Assembly: GCF_024806495.1 (NCBI RefSeq)
Contig: NZ_JANUFF010000002.1
Location: 620,001-684,000, forward strand
Length of the DNA: 64,000 bases
From: Chryseobacterium sp. JUb7
Lineage (GTDB): Bacteria; Bacteroidota; Bacteroidia; Flavobacteriales; Weeksellaceae
Direction: 5' to 3'
Below the pieces are notes generated by a model that saw nothing but the letters and a program-made list of their open reading frames with translations, ran no database searches and had not been told where the DNA came from. This document shows, in pieces, positions 29,586-39,016 of this stretch (its first letter is position 1; every line of letters starts with the position of its first letter). Both the position numbers and the translations under genes were made by a program.

Positions 29586-29996
29586 TTACTCGAATTGATC
29601 TGTAAATTCTTTCAAACTTTTGTTTCCTAAAAAATTGAGGACCAATTTATCTGTTTCTGTAAATAAATTATTCAAATGATCGTTAATATCTCTTCCTACA
29701 CTACAAACAGGGTTAGGATTTTGATTTTTCTTACCCAGAACGTCTGTATTTTTTACTGCTGAATAAATTTCTGAAATGGTAATTTCCTCTGCATTTCTTG
29801 AAAGCTGAGCCCCACCTTCTTTTCCCTGTCTGCTGACAATTAACCCCGCCTCTCTGAGTACACTCAGTTCTTTACGCACAATCACCGGATTAATATTGAT
29901 ACTGCCCGCCATCCACTCAGAAGTAAGCCACTCCTGAGGACTTTTTGCCAGTAAGGTCATAATATGTACTGCCGTAGCAAATCTTGTATTGTTCAT
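29586..29996 (-). CDS. Rrf2 family transcriptional regulator
   Basis: A 136-residue winged-helix Rrf2 protein (RFATAVHIMTLLAKS, then INPVIVRKELSVLREAGLIVSRQGKEGGAQLSR recognition region). It contains a single Cys (PVCSVG), so it does not have the three-Cys iron-sulfur site of IscR/NsrR; it resembles the YwnA-like branch. It is flanked by two copies of a TGTAA-N9-TTACA palindrome, one before itself and one before the NmrA-like gene, so autoregulation and repression of the downstream operon are likely. Confidence 0.92.
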   Translation of the reverse strand: MNNTRFATAVHIMTLLAKSPQEWLTSEWMAGSININPVIVRKELSVLREAGLIVSRQGKEGGAQLSRNAEEITISEIYSAVKNTDVLGKKNQNPNPVCSVGRDINDHLNNLFTETDKLVLNFLGNKSLKEFTDQFE

Positions 29997-30031
29997 TGTA
30001 ATTACATGGCAAAGATAGATAAAAATTCAAC

Positions 30032-30050
30032 TGTAACAAATTTTATTACA
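30032..30050. promoter_or_regulatory. Probable Rrf2-regulator operator, site 2
   Basis: TGTAACAAATTTTATTACA, flanked by C and G to give a 21-bp dyad, 36 bp upstream of the Rrf2 start codon. It matches site 1 in half-sites and spacing. Confidence 0.72.
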
Positions 30051-30062
30051 GTTAAATTTTTC

Positions 30063-31013
30063 TTAAAGGATTAGTTTATCCAAATCGAGCAGTAAATAAT
30101 TAATGTTCTGGTTAATTGTTCTTGTAGCAGACTGCATCTGATTAAGCATTGCAGCGCGATTATGAAGATCATCAGCACGGTAAAAACCTCCGTCGCTGAA
30201 AATTACAGATTGATCTGCAGCGGCTTTATCATCTTCAAACTGATAATGAAGCCATCTTTCTCTCATACTGCTGATAATGGAATGTTTTTCTTTATTGGAA
30301 AATTTTTTCTCAGTATACATATACCAGATAAAAGGTGGAAAATTGGGCGATTCCAGTTTATCTTTCCAAATATCCCGTAAAAGATTTCTAGAGTGTATAA
30401 ATTCTACTTTTCGCCCTTTCGGATTAAGCGTTGCAAGACCAAATCCTGCTCCCAAAGCACCCCCGCCAATATCAATCGCATTGCTCCAGCCGTTGTCCTT
30501 CACGATACCTCCGGCAATGGAAGCAGCTGCACCAGCTACAATAGAATATAGAATGAGTTTATTATTTCTGGAATCATTTAAGTTATCAACATAATTTCCG
30601 ATCTGTGCTACTCTTTCTCCTTCACAGTCAAATTCTGCAGCTACAGCATCCAACTCGGTTAATGCAATCGTAATTTTGCTATTGATGACACTTTTAAGCT
30701 GTAAGACTTTAACCTGAGAATTTAGTGTTGAGTCTTTTTTAAGCTCAACAATTTTATGTACCTCATCAAGATTTCCCAAGGCATTCAAAATCAGAATACT
30801 CTGATCGGAAAACATCCCTTTAAGCTCCTGATTGGCAGCAACAATAGAATCTGAATTATAGGAAGGCAGTTTCTTACTGTAATTATATAAAAACGGAGCC
30901 TTACAGTAACTGTCTTTTAAAGTAAGAATATTCTGCTTAATGACCTGGTTTTTCTTTGAAACACAGGACGTAAGCAAGCTAAAAATAGCAATCAGATAAA
31001 ATATTTTTTTCAT
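30063..31013 (-). CDS. Hypothetical lipoprotein
   Basis: A 316-residue protein with a lipoprotein signal (MKKIFYLIAIFSLLTSC, lipobox Cys 17). After a helical region there is a glycine-rich hydrophobic hairpin (LYSIVAGAAASIAGGIV ... IDIGGGALGAGFGLATL, about residues 155-200) that could insert in a membrane, then a C-terminal helical region. No family recognised. It lies upstream of the Rrf2 gene on the same strand but the operator between them suggests separate control. Confidence 0.75.
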   Translation of the reverse strand: MKKIFYLIAIFSLLTSCVSKKNQVIKQNILTLKDSYCKAPFLYNYSKKLPSYNSDSIVAANQELKGMFSDQSILILNALGNLDEVHKIVELKKDSTLNSQVKVLQLKSVINSKITIALTELDAVAAEFDCEGERVAQIGNYVDNLNDSRNNKLILYSIVAGAAASIAGGIVKDNGWSNAIDIGGGALGAGFGLATLNPKGRKVEFIHSRNLLRDIWKDKLESPNFPPFIWYMYTEKKFSNKEKHSIISSMRERWLHYQFEDDKAAADQSVIFSDGGFYRADDLHNRAAMLNQMQSATRTINQNINYLLLDLDKLIL

Positions 31014-31110
31014 TTATGTATGTTTTTAATTCTGGTATTAAACCATTTTATTCTGAATAACTTTGTGTACGGTATTCAAGTCTGTTATAAATACTAAGAT
31101 ACATAAATAA

Positions 31111-31141
31111 AAAAATTTACCCGAAAATCAGGTAAATTTTT
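31111..31141 (-). terminator. Rho-independent terminator of the FKBP gene
   Basis: Perfect 11-bp stem AAAAATTTACC / GGTAAATTTTT with a 9-nt loop; the T run lies on the minus-strand exit side. Confidence 0.8.
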
Positions 31142-31162
31142 AAGTTATTTTTAAGGATAAAA

Positions 31163-31597
31163 TTATTTGATATCCAACAGCTCCACTTCAAAAACCAGTG
31201 TACTGTTTGGTCCGATTTCTTTACTGATCTGCTGATCTCCGTAAGCAAGATGTGGAGGAATAATTAATCTCCATTTGCTTCCAACCGACATTAGCTGAAG
31301 AGCTTCTGTCCATCCTTTAATCACTTTATTCAAAGGAAAAGATGCCGGAGTGCCTCTTTTCACAGAACTGTCGAAAACTTTTCCGGAAATTGTTGTGCCG
31401 TGATAATGGCATTTTACGGTAGACTTCGGACCCGGTTTTGCCCCTTCTCCTTCCGTCATAATTTCATACTGCAATCCACTTGGTAATTCTACTACACTTT
31501 CTCTTTTTCCGTATTCCAGCATGTAATCCTGACCATCTTTCAGGTTTTTCTCTGCCAATTCTTTTTTACGCTTAAATAACATATCTGCTACTCCCAT
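31163..31597 (-). CDS. FKBP-type peptidyl-prolyl cis-trans isomerase
   Basis: A 144-residue cytoplasmic FKBP. The isomerase domain runs from about residue 35 to the end: VKCHYHGTTISGKVFDSS, FPLNKVIKGWTEALQLMSVG, WRLIIPPHLAYGDQ, NSTLVFEVELLDI, with the hydrophobic active-site residues conserved. A short charged N-terminal helix precedes it. No signal peptide. Confidence 0.95.
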   Translation of the reverse strand: MGVADMLFKRKKELAEKNLKDGQDYMLEYGKRESVVELPSGLQYEIMTEGEGAKPGPKSTVKCHYHGTTISGKVFDSSVKRGTPASFPLNKVIKGWTEALQLMSVGSKWRLIIPPHLAYGDQQISKEIGPNSTLVFEVELLDIK

Positions 31598-31824
31598 AAT
31601 TGATAATTTTTACAAAGATAGGATTTTGAAGTTGGAAGACAGAGGCATGAGAAAGGAAGTTTTTTGATGATTAAAAAGAAACATCTATTTAAAAAACTCA
31701 TCTTCAGCAGTTTAAACTGTTCATTTTCTACATTCATTTTCCACCCTAAAAAAGTTCAAATAACATTAATACTCCGTTAACACCGTTCTCGAAACTTGGC
31801 GTTATAATTGAATTTAAAAACTAA

Positions 31825-32823
31825 ATGCCAGATCCAGTAAAATATAATAAGAAATTTGATAAGCTTAGCGATGAGGAAAAGGAACTACTCGAAATCACAA
31901 AAAAAAGCATTGCCGATTTTGTGGAGCAGTCTCCTTCTGTAAGTGATGTAAATTATGCCACCAGAAATGCTCATGCAAAAACTTATGCCGTAGCTAAAGG
32001 TGAATTTTTAATCAGTAAAAATATTCCGGAACAGTTTCAGAAATTCTTTGACAAGGAAAAATATGATTTAAAAATCCGCTTTTCAAATGCGCATCTTAAA
32101 ATTGATCCTCAAAAAAAAGATATTCCTGCTTACGGGTTTTCTGTAAAAATAAAAGATGAAAATGGAGATGTAATTGCCAATTATCCGTTGGTGAATTTCC
32201 CTCTGTTCCCTATCAATTCTGTAAGTATCTTTCTGAAATTATTCACTTCAATCAATCGTTTTTTTGTAAAAAAATGGAGTTCATTTTCATTAATGATACA
32301 AATACTGAAAGTAATTCCTTCCACTTTTACAGGTTCATTTTTAAAGAATATTTTTAAACTCTGGGCGAAGAGAAACGACTTTTTACTGTCTTTTGATTAT
32401 CATTCTGTGGGTGCTTACCGATTGGGGGAAAATATGATTAAGATAAAATTAAGTCCAAAATCTGTAGATAAAAACTTTGGTAAAAAGCTGAAAGCAAAAG
32501 AGGCTCTTGAAAATTATCTGAAAACAACCGATTTTACAGCGGAAGTATTGATTCAAGTCTGTTATAATCTGAGAAATCAACCCATTAACAAACTTAATGT
32601 AGAGTGGAAAAAATCACCATTTATAAAAATCGGTGAGGTAAAAATTAATAAAAATGAGCTTTTAGATGCCAGAGCATGTGAAAATGAGCTGCTGTCTTTT
32701 AACCCTTTTGAAAGTAAACCATTTTTCCAACCGGTCGGCAGAATACAGAGATTAAGAGATGAAACCTATAAAGTCTCTATGCAGACTAGAAATAAGATTA
32801 ATAAGTTATTGAAATATAAATAG
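31825..32823 (+). CDS. Catalase-related heme protein
   Basis: A 332-residue member of the catalase-like superfamily that is much shorter than true catalases. Family features are RNAHAKTYAVAKGEFLI (about residues 45-62, with the distal-side His), IRFSNAHLKIDPQKKDIPAYGFSVKI, and FNPFESKPFFQPVGRIQRLRDETYKVSM near the C-terminus. Proximal heme ligand not identified. Small catalase-like proteins of this kind may be peroxidases or heme-dependent oxygenases; activity cannot be assigned. Confidence 0.8.
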   Translation: MPDPVKYNKKFDKLSDEEKELLEITKKSIADFVEQSPSVSDVNYATRNAHAKTYAVAKGEFLISKNIPEQFQKFFDKEKYDLKIRFSNAHLKIDPQKKDIPAYGFSVKIKDENGDVIANYPLVNFPLFPINSVSIFLKLFTSINRFFVKKWSSFSLMIQILKVIPSTFTGSFLKNIFKLWAKRNDFLLSFDYHSVGAYRLGENMIKIKLSPKSVDKNFGKKLKAKEALENYLKTTDFTAEVLIQVCYNLRNQPINKLNVEWKKSPFIKIGEVKINKNELLDARACENELLSFNPFESKPFFQPVGRIQRLRDETYKVSMQTRNKINKLLKYK

Positions 32824-32872
32824 CAATATTCTTATTCCGGGTTTGTATTTTTATTTTTTTAAAACCATAAAA

Positions 32873-32900
32873 AAGGCTTTACAGTGATCTGCAAAGCCTT
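32873..32900. terminator. Bidirectional terminator between convergent genes
   Basis: AAGGCTTT / AAAGCCTT stem with an inner CAG/CTG pair, between the catalase-like gene and terC. Confidence 0.8.
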
Positions 32901-32921
32901 ATTATTTAATTATAATTGATA

Positions 32922-33968
32922 TTATTCTTCAATTTTTTCTTTCTCATCTTCCTCTTTTTTGTCAGGGAAAATAATTGATAAAAGAACTGAAATTACCAAG
33001 ACTCCACCTACAATTCCTAATGAAACCGGTGAAGAAATATGAATCCATGGTGCAATTAACATTTTCACTCCGATGAATGAAAGAATAATTGCCAGTCCAT
33101 AAGGAAGTTTGCTGAACATATGAATAAAATTCGCCAATAGGAAATACAAAGATCTTAACCCTAAAATTGCAAAAATATTCGATGTATAAAGGATGAACGG
33201 ATCGTCTGAAATAGCAAAGATCGCAGGAATAGAATCCACTGCAAAAAGTACATCTGTAAATTCAATAACTGCCACTACCACTAGGAGCGGCGTTGCCATT
33301 TTAATTCCGTTCTGAACCGTGAAGAATTTATCTCCAACATAGTTATCAGAAACCTTCCAGAATCTTTTGATCAGCTTCGCTCCCGCTGTATTGCTATAAT
33401 CTTCATCATCATCATCGTCACCATCGCCCCACGACTTAATCCCTGCATAAACGAGGAAAAGACCGAAAAGAACCATCACAATATTAATCTGAACTGCTTT
33501 TCCAAAAACATTCATTTCAGGTAAATATGTCAAATTAATTAATCCAACTCCTGCAAAAATGAAAATAGCTCTGAAAATCAGTGCTCCGATAATTCCCCAG
33601 AAAAGAACTTTATGGTGAAGATATTTTGGAACTTTAAAGAAGCCGAAAACAAGGATGAATACAAATAAATTATCCACCGACAGTGCTTTCTCAACCCAAT
33701 ATGCTGCCTGATACTGTGTGAATTTTTCAACTGCTATGGCATGGCTCATCGGAGAACCGTCTGTATTGAAAACCCAATACACCACCCCCGAGAAGATCAT
33801 AGACAGCGAGATCCAGACAACTGACCAGATAGTAGCTTCTTTGGAAGAAACTTCATGACTTTTTTTATTGAAAACCCCTAAGTCAAGAAGGAGCATGATA
33901 ACTACTGTTACCGCAAATCCCCAAACCAATCCTGGATGAAGATCTAAAATACCTTGATGTTTGTCCAC
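32922..33968 (-). CDS. TerC/Alx family integral membrane protein
   Basis: A 348-residue TerC-family membrane protein with about nine hydrophobic segments and the conserved acidic motifs EKALSVDNLFVFILVF and EFTDVLFAVDSIPAIFAI (paired Asp residues in membrane segments), plus an Asp-rich loop DGDDDDDEDY. Family members (TerC, Alx) act in metal, mainly manganese, export and in tellurite resistance. It is the last gene of the ter cluster, 170 bp behind a TerD gene. Confidence 0.94.
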   Translation of the reverse strand: MDKHQGILDLHPGLVWGFAVTVVIMLLLDLGVFNKKSHEVSSKEATIWSVVWISLSMIFSGVVYWVFNTDGSPMSHAIAVEKFTQYQAAYWVEKALSVDNLFVFILVFGFFKVPKYLHHKVLFWGIIGALIFRAIFIFAGVGLINLTYLPEMNVFGKAVQINIVMVLFGLFLVYAGIKSWGDGDDDDDEDYSNTAGAKLIKRFWKVSDNYVGDKFFTVQNGIKMATPLLVVVAVIEFTDVLFAVDSIPAIFAISDDPFILYTSNIFAILGLRSLYFLLANFIHMFSKLPYGLAIILSFIGVKMLIAPWIHISSPVSLGIVGGVLVISVLLSIIFPDKKEEDEKEKIEE

Positions 33969-34140
33969 GTTTAATATTATGTTATTATACTACAAAAGCA
34001 ATAGCTGCACGATGTACAATTATTGCTAGTTTTTTATTTTTAAAAATACAATTTTCAACAATAAATAAGTTTTAACGAAAAAAAATCACAACTTATTTAT
34101 TCTGAACAGACTAAGATCCGTTGCTGTTGAAGATTAAATT

Positions 34141-34752
34141 TTACAAATATTTTTGCTTAACAGTTTCAATAGTTTCCTGTAATTTTTTATCAGCTGTCGG
34201 ATCTCCGATAGCATTGAATTTCCATTCATTATTTCTCTTATAGAAAACTCCCATTACCATAGAAACATGCCCCTTGAAAGAAGCATCATTAGCGATGTCA
34301 TATTTTGCAAAAACTTCTTTTACATTGGTTGGAGAGCCTTCAAAAATACGGATAGACGCAAAAGGAATTGTTCCGAAGTCCTGACCTCTGTAGCTGTTCA
34401 AAACCATTGCAACATACTCTACATTTGAATCCAGGTTGCTGAAGTCTACCGTAATAACCTCATTGTCAAGACCGTCATTTCCGTTTACATCACCTGTCAA
34501 ATCATCTCCACTGTGTCTTACAGATCCATTTTTTGATTTTAGGTTTCCGAAATAAATTACTTCAGTCGAATTTTTGTTTGAATCATACAAAATGCAGCTT
34601 CCATCCAAATCTACCGCTTCTCTTGTCACCCCTCCGAAGAAACCTTTTTTCTCGATTGCTCCCCAGTTTATCCCTACACATGCCTGCGTAAGAGTGGTTC
34701 CATTTTCCTTCGTAAGGTTTATTCTTTGACCTTTTTGTAAGTTAATAGCCAT
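34141..34752 (-). CDS. TerD family stress protein
   Basis: A 203-residue TerD-domain protein. It begins AINLQKGQRINL like the second TerD in the cluster, and carries the calcium-binding type core HSGDDLTGDVNGNDGLDNEVI and FASIRIF. Members form Ca2+-binding cytoplasmic complexes with TelA and TerC in tellurite/chemical-stress systems. Compared with its paralogue it has a longer loop between the GD repeats. Confidence 0.93.
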   Translation of the reverse strand: MAINLQKGQRINLTKENGTTLTQACVGINWGAIEKKGFFGGVTREAVDLDGSCILYDSNKNSTEVIYFGNLKSKNGSVRHSGDDLTGDVNGNDGLDNEVITVDFSNLDSNVEYVAMVLNSYRGQDFGTIPFASIRIFEGSPTNVKEVFAKYDIANDASFKGHVSMVMGVFYKRNNEWKFNAIGDPTADKKLQETIETVKQKYL

Positions 34753-34823
34753 CTTTTTATGTTTAGTTTTGTTTATATTTTGTGATGAAAATCAATAAGC
34801 TAATAAGCCTATTTCCTTTTCGT

Positions 34824-35774
34824 TTAATTATTATTCAAATTTAAATTAAGCATTGCACGCAGAATATTTGTTTCTTCATTGATATCAAATATCTTGCTCA
34901 TAATATCTACATTTTCAAGGTTTTTCAGGTAATCTGCTAACACACTGATGACCTGATCGGGCAATGTCCGTTTTCTCTCATTGATGGTATCTTCCAGCTG
35001 CTCATTTTTTCTTTTCAGCTGATGCACAATCGTTCCCTGATTTGATTCATTAGGCATTGTATCCAGTTTTTCCAATTTTTTCGGATCAATTAAATACATT
35101 TTTCTGCCTTCAATATCAAAAATAAACTGGTCATCCGACTGAAAAATTTTAAAAAGTTCATATTCATTTCCCGTAATCACGTAACCACAGACAAAACGGA
35201 CTTTAAAGTTCTGGATATTAAGCCTTCCCAATAATTTCCTTTCTATCTGATAATCCTGATACTGATATGCAGGAAACGAACCTGATTTTAATAATTCCTC
35301 ATCTACATTCGATCTGTAAAACTCAGTTGCATATTTTTTATAAAAATACAGAACATTATCCCAGTTCACCCGAAATTTATCTTCCGTAAGATCTTTATAA
35401 AGACTTTTTAGCTGATTGGAAAACACCCCGCTGTACATTTTCCTGTCCGTTTCAAAACCATCTACCCTTTTTTCCTCAAAACCGGAAATATATTTATTAT
35501 TAACATCAATTTCATTAATAACAGCCAGCAGATCATTTTCTTTCTGACGCTTGATTTTCGTCAGCAATTCGATCAGACTATCGGTATACTGAAGATGAAA
35601 AAGCTCAAGTTTACTGTAATCCAATCCTTTATTTTCCTGAAAAAGATTATGGATAATATCTGTCTTGATGTAAATCGATATTATATCAACATTTTCAAAA
35701 AAATTTGCAAGAAGTTTAAGCTTTGTTAATCTTCTTTTGCTTTGAGATAGTATGGTTACAGCTTCATCATCCAC
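34824..35774 (-). CDS. Ter-operon hypothetical protein, coiled-coil
   Basis: A 316-residue soluble protein of unknown function, rich in Lys, Glu and Leu. Helical N-terminal half (KLKLLANFFENVDI ... LLTKIKRQKENDLL), a middle beta-rich segment (FVCGYVITGNEYELFKIF, FIFDIEGRKMYLIDP) and a predicted coiled coil near 245-270 (HQLKRKNEQLEDTINERKR). It lies 16 bp behind telA and upstream of a TerD gene on the same strand, so it is part of the ter operon and probably a component of its complex. Confidence 0.7.
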   Translation of the reverse strand: MDDEAVTILSQSKRRLTKLKLLANFFENVDIISIYIKTDIIHNLFQENKGLDYSKLELFHLQYTDSLIELLTKIKRQKENDLLAVINEIDVNNKYISGFEEKRVDGFETDRKMYSGVFSNQLKSLYKDLTEDKFRVNWDNVLYFYKKYATEFYRSNVDEELLKSGSFPAYQYQDYQIERKLLGRLNIQNFKVRFVCGYVITGNEYELFKIFQSDDQFIFDIEGRKMYLIDPKKLEKLDTMPNESNQGTIVHQLKRKNEQLEDTINERKRTLPDQVISVLADYLKNLENVDIMSKIFDINEETNILRAMLNLNLNNN

Positions 35775-35790
35775 CTTTATACTCTATTAT

Positions 35791-36966
35791 TTATCCTCTG
35801 ACGTTTGCTTTTAATTCGTGCTCTAAAGTCATCAAATCCTGATCCAGTTTTCTTCTGCCTTCAGCTCCTTGTTTCTGAATTTGCTTCACTTCGTTTAATG
35901 TACTGATCAATTTTGATGTAGTTTCTCTTAATGTATCAATAGAAACAATAGTCTGCTCGTTGGCTCTGGCAACGTTGATTGAATTCTGTCCCAGACGCTC
36001 TGCATTTTTTCTCAAAATTTCTTCTGTTGTAGCCGAAACCTTCTGCTGGATTTCAATATTCTGCTGCTGTCTGTACATAGCCACCGCAAGAGACAACTGA
36101 TTTTTCCAAAGAGGTAATGTAGTTGTCAAAATAGTCTGTGCCTTTTCAGCAATAGAAACGTTGTTATTCTGAACCAATCTGATCTGCGGAAGCGACTGCA
36201 TCATGATCACACGAACCACTTTAAGGTCAGCCAGTCTTCTGTCTAATCTCGCAATAAAATCTCTTTTATCCGCAATCTGATAATCCTGATAATTTTGTGG
36301 GGTAGCCTCCATTCCGGCAAGTTCTACACCAGCCTTTTCCATTCTCATATGTCCGGCGATCACAAGACCTTCGATTTGCTTGATTGCATTAACGTTACTT
36401 TCAAAAATAGTCTGTAAAACAGCATTATCTTTCGTAGAAGTAATAATTCCTGCGTTTACTTTATAAGCAATCTGATCAATATTGTTAACGATCTTATCGT
36501 ATTTTGTAAATAAATTCTCAATCTGCGTCACAATACTTTTCATGAAAGGCAGTTTGCTTAAGAAGCTTTTGAATTTATTCTGATTTAATTCATCTACGTC
36601 TACATAGTTAAGTTCGATCAATAAATTATTAATAAGTTCTCCTACTTCTCCGGAATTTGATCTTCTTACATTTCCCAGGAAACTGTCACTCTGATTCGAT
36701 AATGTCCTTTGAAGATCGGCACCGAAATTTACAATAGATCCCGGATTAGATTCGTCAATAGAATCTGCAAGAACCTCGTATTTCTGGCGCTCCTCTGCCT
36801 GTAGCTGAGCCAAGTTTACATTTCCTTCTCTGTCTACAAGAACAGCCGGAGCTGCATTCTGAGCAGGCTGATTCATCGTAGGTGAAGGAATTGGAGTTGG
36901 CTCGAATGTTTTAAGAGGTTCAATCGATCCAAGTGGATCTATAGGTTGATTTTCTTGATTATCCAT
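35791..36966 (-). CDS. Toxic anion resistance protein, TelA family
   Basis: A 391-residue TelA-family protein with a Pro-rich N-terminus and long helices (FLSKLPFMKSIVTQIENLFTKYDKI; NWKNQLSLAVAMYRQQQNIEIQQKVSATT-like region with TTLPLWKNQLSLA). TelA proteins accompany TerD in tellurite and other toxic-anion responses; mechanism unsettled. It is 6 bp downstream of a TerD gene. Confidence 0.92.
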   Translation of the reverse strand: MDNQENQPIDPLGSIEPLKTFEPTPIPSPTMNQPAQNAAPAVLVDREGNVNLAQLQAEERQKYEVLADSIDESNPGSIVNFGADLQRTLSNQSDSFLGNVRRSNSGEVGELINNLLIELNYVDVDELNQNKFKSFLSKLPFMKSIVTQIENLFTKYDKIVNNIDQIAYKVNAGIITSTKDNAVLQTIFESNVNAIKQIEGLVIAGHMRMEKAGVELAGMEATPQNYQDYQIADKRDFIARLDRRLADLKVVRVIMMQSLPQIRLVQNNNVSIAEKAQTILTTTLPLWKNQLSLAVAMYRQQQNIEIQQKVSATTEEILRKNAERLGQNSINVARANEQTIVSIDTLRETTSKLISTLNEVKQIQKQGAEGRRKLDQDLMTLEHELKANVRG

Positions 36967-36972
36967 GGTAAA

Positions 36973-37527
36973 TTATTGATAAATTGATACAAATTTCTCA
37001 AGACCGTCTCTCTGCCCCGCTCCTACTGCTTCGAATTTCCATTCTCCGTTTCTGTTATAAATTCTTCCGAATTCTACAGCCGTTTCGATCGAGAAATCCT
37101 CATCCAATTCATATTTTAAAATTTCCTCATTCGTATCGGTATTGAAAATTCTGATGAAAGAATTTCTTACCTGTCCAAAGTTTTGTCTTCTTGCATCTGC
37201 ATCGTGAATCGTTACGACTACTGTAATTTCTTTTACAGCGTCATCAATTTTAGTCAAATCAATTCTGATTTGCTCATCATCTCCAGCTCCGTCCCCCGTC
37301 AGGTTATCACCTGAATGAATCACAGCTTTATCCGGAGATTCAAGATTGTTATAAAAAATAAAATGATTATCAGAAACTAACTTTTTATTCTCGCCCAATA
37401 AAAATAAAGACGCATCTAAGTCAAATCCTGTTCCTGTAGAAGTATTATTGGTATCCCAACCTAAACCTACAGTGAATTTAGGTGCATTTATATTTTCTCT
37501 TTGTCCTTTTTGTAAGTTAATAGCCAT
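36973..37527 (-). CDS. TerD family stress protein
   Basis: A 184-residue TerD-domain protein with the typical FTVGLGWDTN, GFDLDASLFLLGEN, VIHSGDNLTGDGAGDDEQIRIDL and RNSFIRIFN motifs; the two acidic DD sites that bind Ca2+ are intact. Its start overlaps the PRTase gene by 11 bp, which implies coupled translation. Confidence 0.95.
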   Translation of the reverse strand: MAINLQKGQRENINAPKFTVGLGWDTNNTSTGTGFDLDASLFLLGENKKLVSDNHFIFYNNLESPDKAVIHSGDNLTGDGAGDDEQIRIDLTKIDDAVKEITVVVTIHDADARRQNFGQVRNSFIRIFNTDTNEEILKYELDEDFSIETAVEFGRIYNRNGEWKFEAVGAGQRDGLEKFVSIYQ

Positions 37528-38341
37528 AATATAATTCTGTTTTCGTTAAAGTGTTAATGTTATTTTCGTACTCCTTAATTAAATGATAATTGTTGCTGAT
37601 TGCCAGTTCCAACAAGTTATCCATTTGTTCCTTTGTTACTTTAGACGTAAGATACTCAAAATTACTTGAATCTAAGCCTAAAATATATTTCACAATCCTT
37701 GTATTAAACTGGAAACTAGGCTTCGTCATTACTTCTGTGATGTGTTCAACATTTTTCACAGCGTAATAATTAAAGTAATTCTCAATTTTAGGATCCAGAT
37801 CAAAATTCATCAGTTCTGCGTAATACATGAATAAAAAATCTGCTTCTACATCGTATTCAGCGAGAATTTTATTCACCGTATATTCATGGCTTCCGGTAAT
37901 TTTGATATCGTCTATAAAAATACAAAGTTTTCCTCTTAAATAATCTTTATCCAGATAATAAGTATCATTGGCAATCAGATTTTTACGATCTTCAAAACTT
38001 AGATTTCCATAATCTGTGGTATAAGTATGATTTCTATTGATTTTTGATAAAATACTGGATTTTTTTCCTTTTTGAAATAAATAAAAATCCAAATATTTTT
38101 TAAAATAAAAACATAGAAAATTAGAAGCCGTCGGAATTGCCATATATGGACTTGGCAGTACGACAATCTCCTTATCTGTATTTAAAATTTCTTCATGTTC
38201 AGAAATAAATCCTTCAAACAATTCTTTTGCGAATTTTTCAGCAAATGACTTATCTCCGTATTTGAAATAACTATATTCTGCAGGTGAAAAAGTAAATTCA
38301 TCCGCTGAATGAATGTGGTGTAAGCTATACCTTTTATTCAT
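37517..38341 (-). CDS. Phosphoribosyltransferase-like protein of the ter operon
   Basis: A 274-residue protein with a type I PRTase fold. The PRPP loop is seen as CIFIDDIKITGSHEYT (about residues 138-152). Family reports of Ter systems describe PRTase and HAD enzymes as a module for a nucleotide-like metabolite or modified base; the same pair occurs here (PRTase plus the HAD 3 bp upstream). The substrate is unknown. Confidence 0.82.
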   Translation of the reverse strand: MNKRYSLHHIHSADEFTFSPAEYSYFKYGDKSFAEKFAKELFEGFISEHEEILNTDKEIVVLPSPYMAIPTASNFLCFYFKKYLDFYLFQKGKKSSILSKINRNHTYTTDYGNLSFEDRKNLIANDTYYLDKDYLRGKLCIFIDDIKITGSHEYTVNKILAEYDVEADFLFMYYAELMNFDLDPKIENYFNYYAVKNVEHITEVMTKPSFQFNTRIVKYILGLDSSNFEYLTSKVTKEQMDNLLELAISNNYHLIKEYENNINTLTKTELYYGY

Positions 38342-38344
38342 CTT

Positions 38345-39016
38345 TTATACGTGTTTCAATAAGTGTGCGTTGAACCCAAAATCTTTTGCTCCTTTATAAT
38401 CAGCAACCGGATTGTCACCTATATGTAAAATCTGATTCATCTGCAATTCCGGATTCCGGATTTTATTTTTAACCTCCTGAAAAATAAGCGGATTGGGTTT
38501 TGAACAATTACTCTCATCGGAATAAATATGAAAATCAATATACTGATCCAAATTTTCATTGATCAGGAATTTACGCATGGTTTTTCCCTTGATAAATCCG
38601 GTATTGCTTAAAATATTTATCGTCTTACCCTGATTTTTAATTTCTTCAAAAAACTGATGCAAATTTTCGAAAATCACAATCGGTTTATAATCTAAAAACA
38701 AATCTTCACTCTTTTGATAAAAATCACTTAATTTATCTCTATTTAATTGTTTTAAATCTACTTCCAAAGCATTAAGAATTAATAAATAGATCTCAAAAGT
38801 ATCTACATTACCACCAATTATTTCATTGATTGTATTGCAAAGATCATCATAATACTTTACGACTTTCGCAACTTCTCCTATAGGTTTTCTGACATCAAAA
38901 AATGAGGAGAACAGCTCAACTCTTTTTGCTTTAAATTCAGGATGAGATTTTATTAAGGTAAGCCACAGATCAAAAGAAAAATGTGAGTGATTGTGGATGT
39001 CGATATCTGTTTTCAA
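38345..39016 (-). CDS. HAD superfamily hydrolase of the ter operon
   Basis: A 223-residue HAD hydrolase. Motif I reads FDLWLTLI (Dx...T with Trp where many have the second Asp, as in FDLWNTL-type HADs), motif II LSNTGF, motif III KPNPLIF and motif IV HIGDNPVADYKGAKDFG, with an alpha-helical cap in between. It is the first gene of the ter operon, which reads HAD, PRTase, TerD, TelA, coiled-coil protein, TerD, TerC. An exact -7 element TATCTTTG lies about 105 bp upstream at 39120-39127. Confidence 0.88.
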   Translation of the reverse strand: MKTDIDIHNHSHFSFDLWLTLIKSHPEFKAKRVELFSSFFDVRKPIGEVAKVVKYYDDLCNTINEIIGGNVDTFEIYLLILNALEVDLKQLNRDKLSDFYQKSEDLFLDYKPIVIFENLHQFFEEIKNQGKTINILSNTGFIKGKTMRKFLINENLDQYIDFHIYSDESNCSKPNPLIFQEVKNKIRNPELQMNQILHIGDNPVADYKGAKDFGFNAHLLKHV

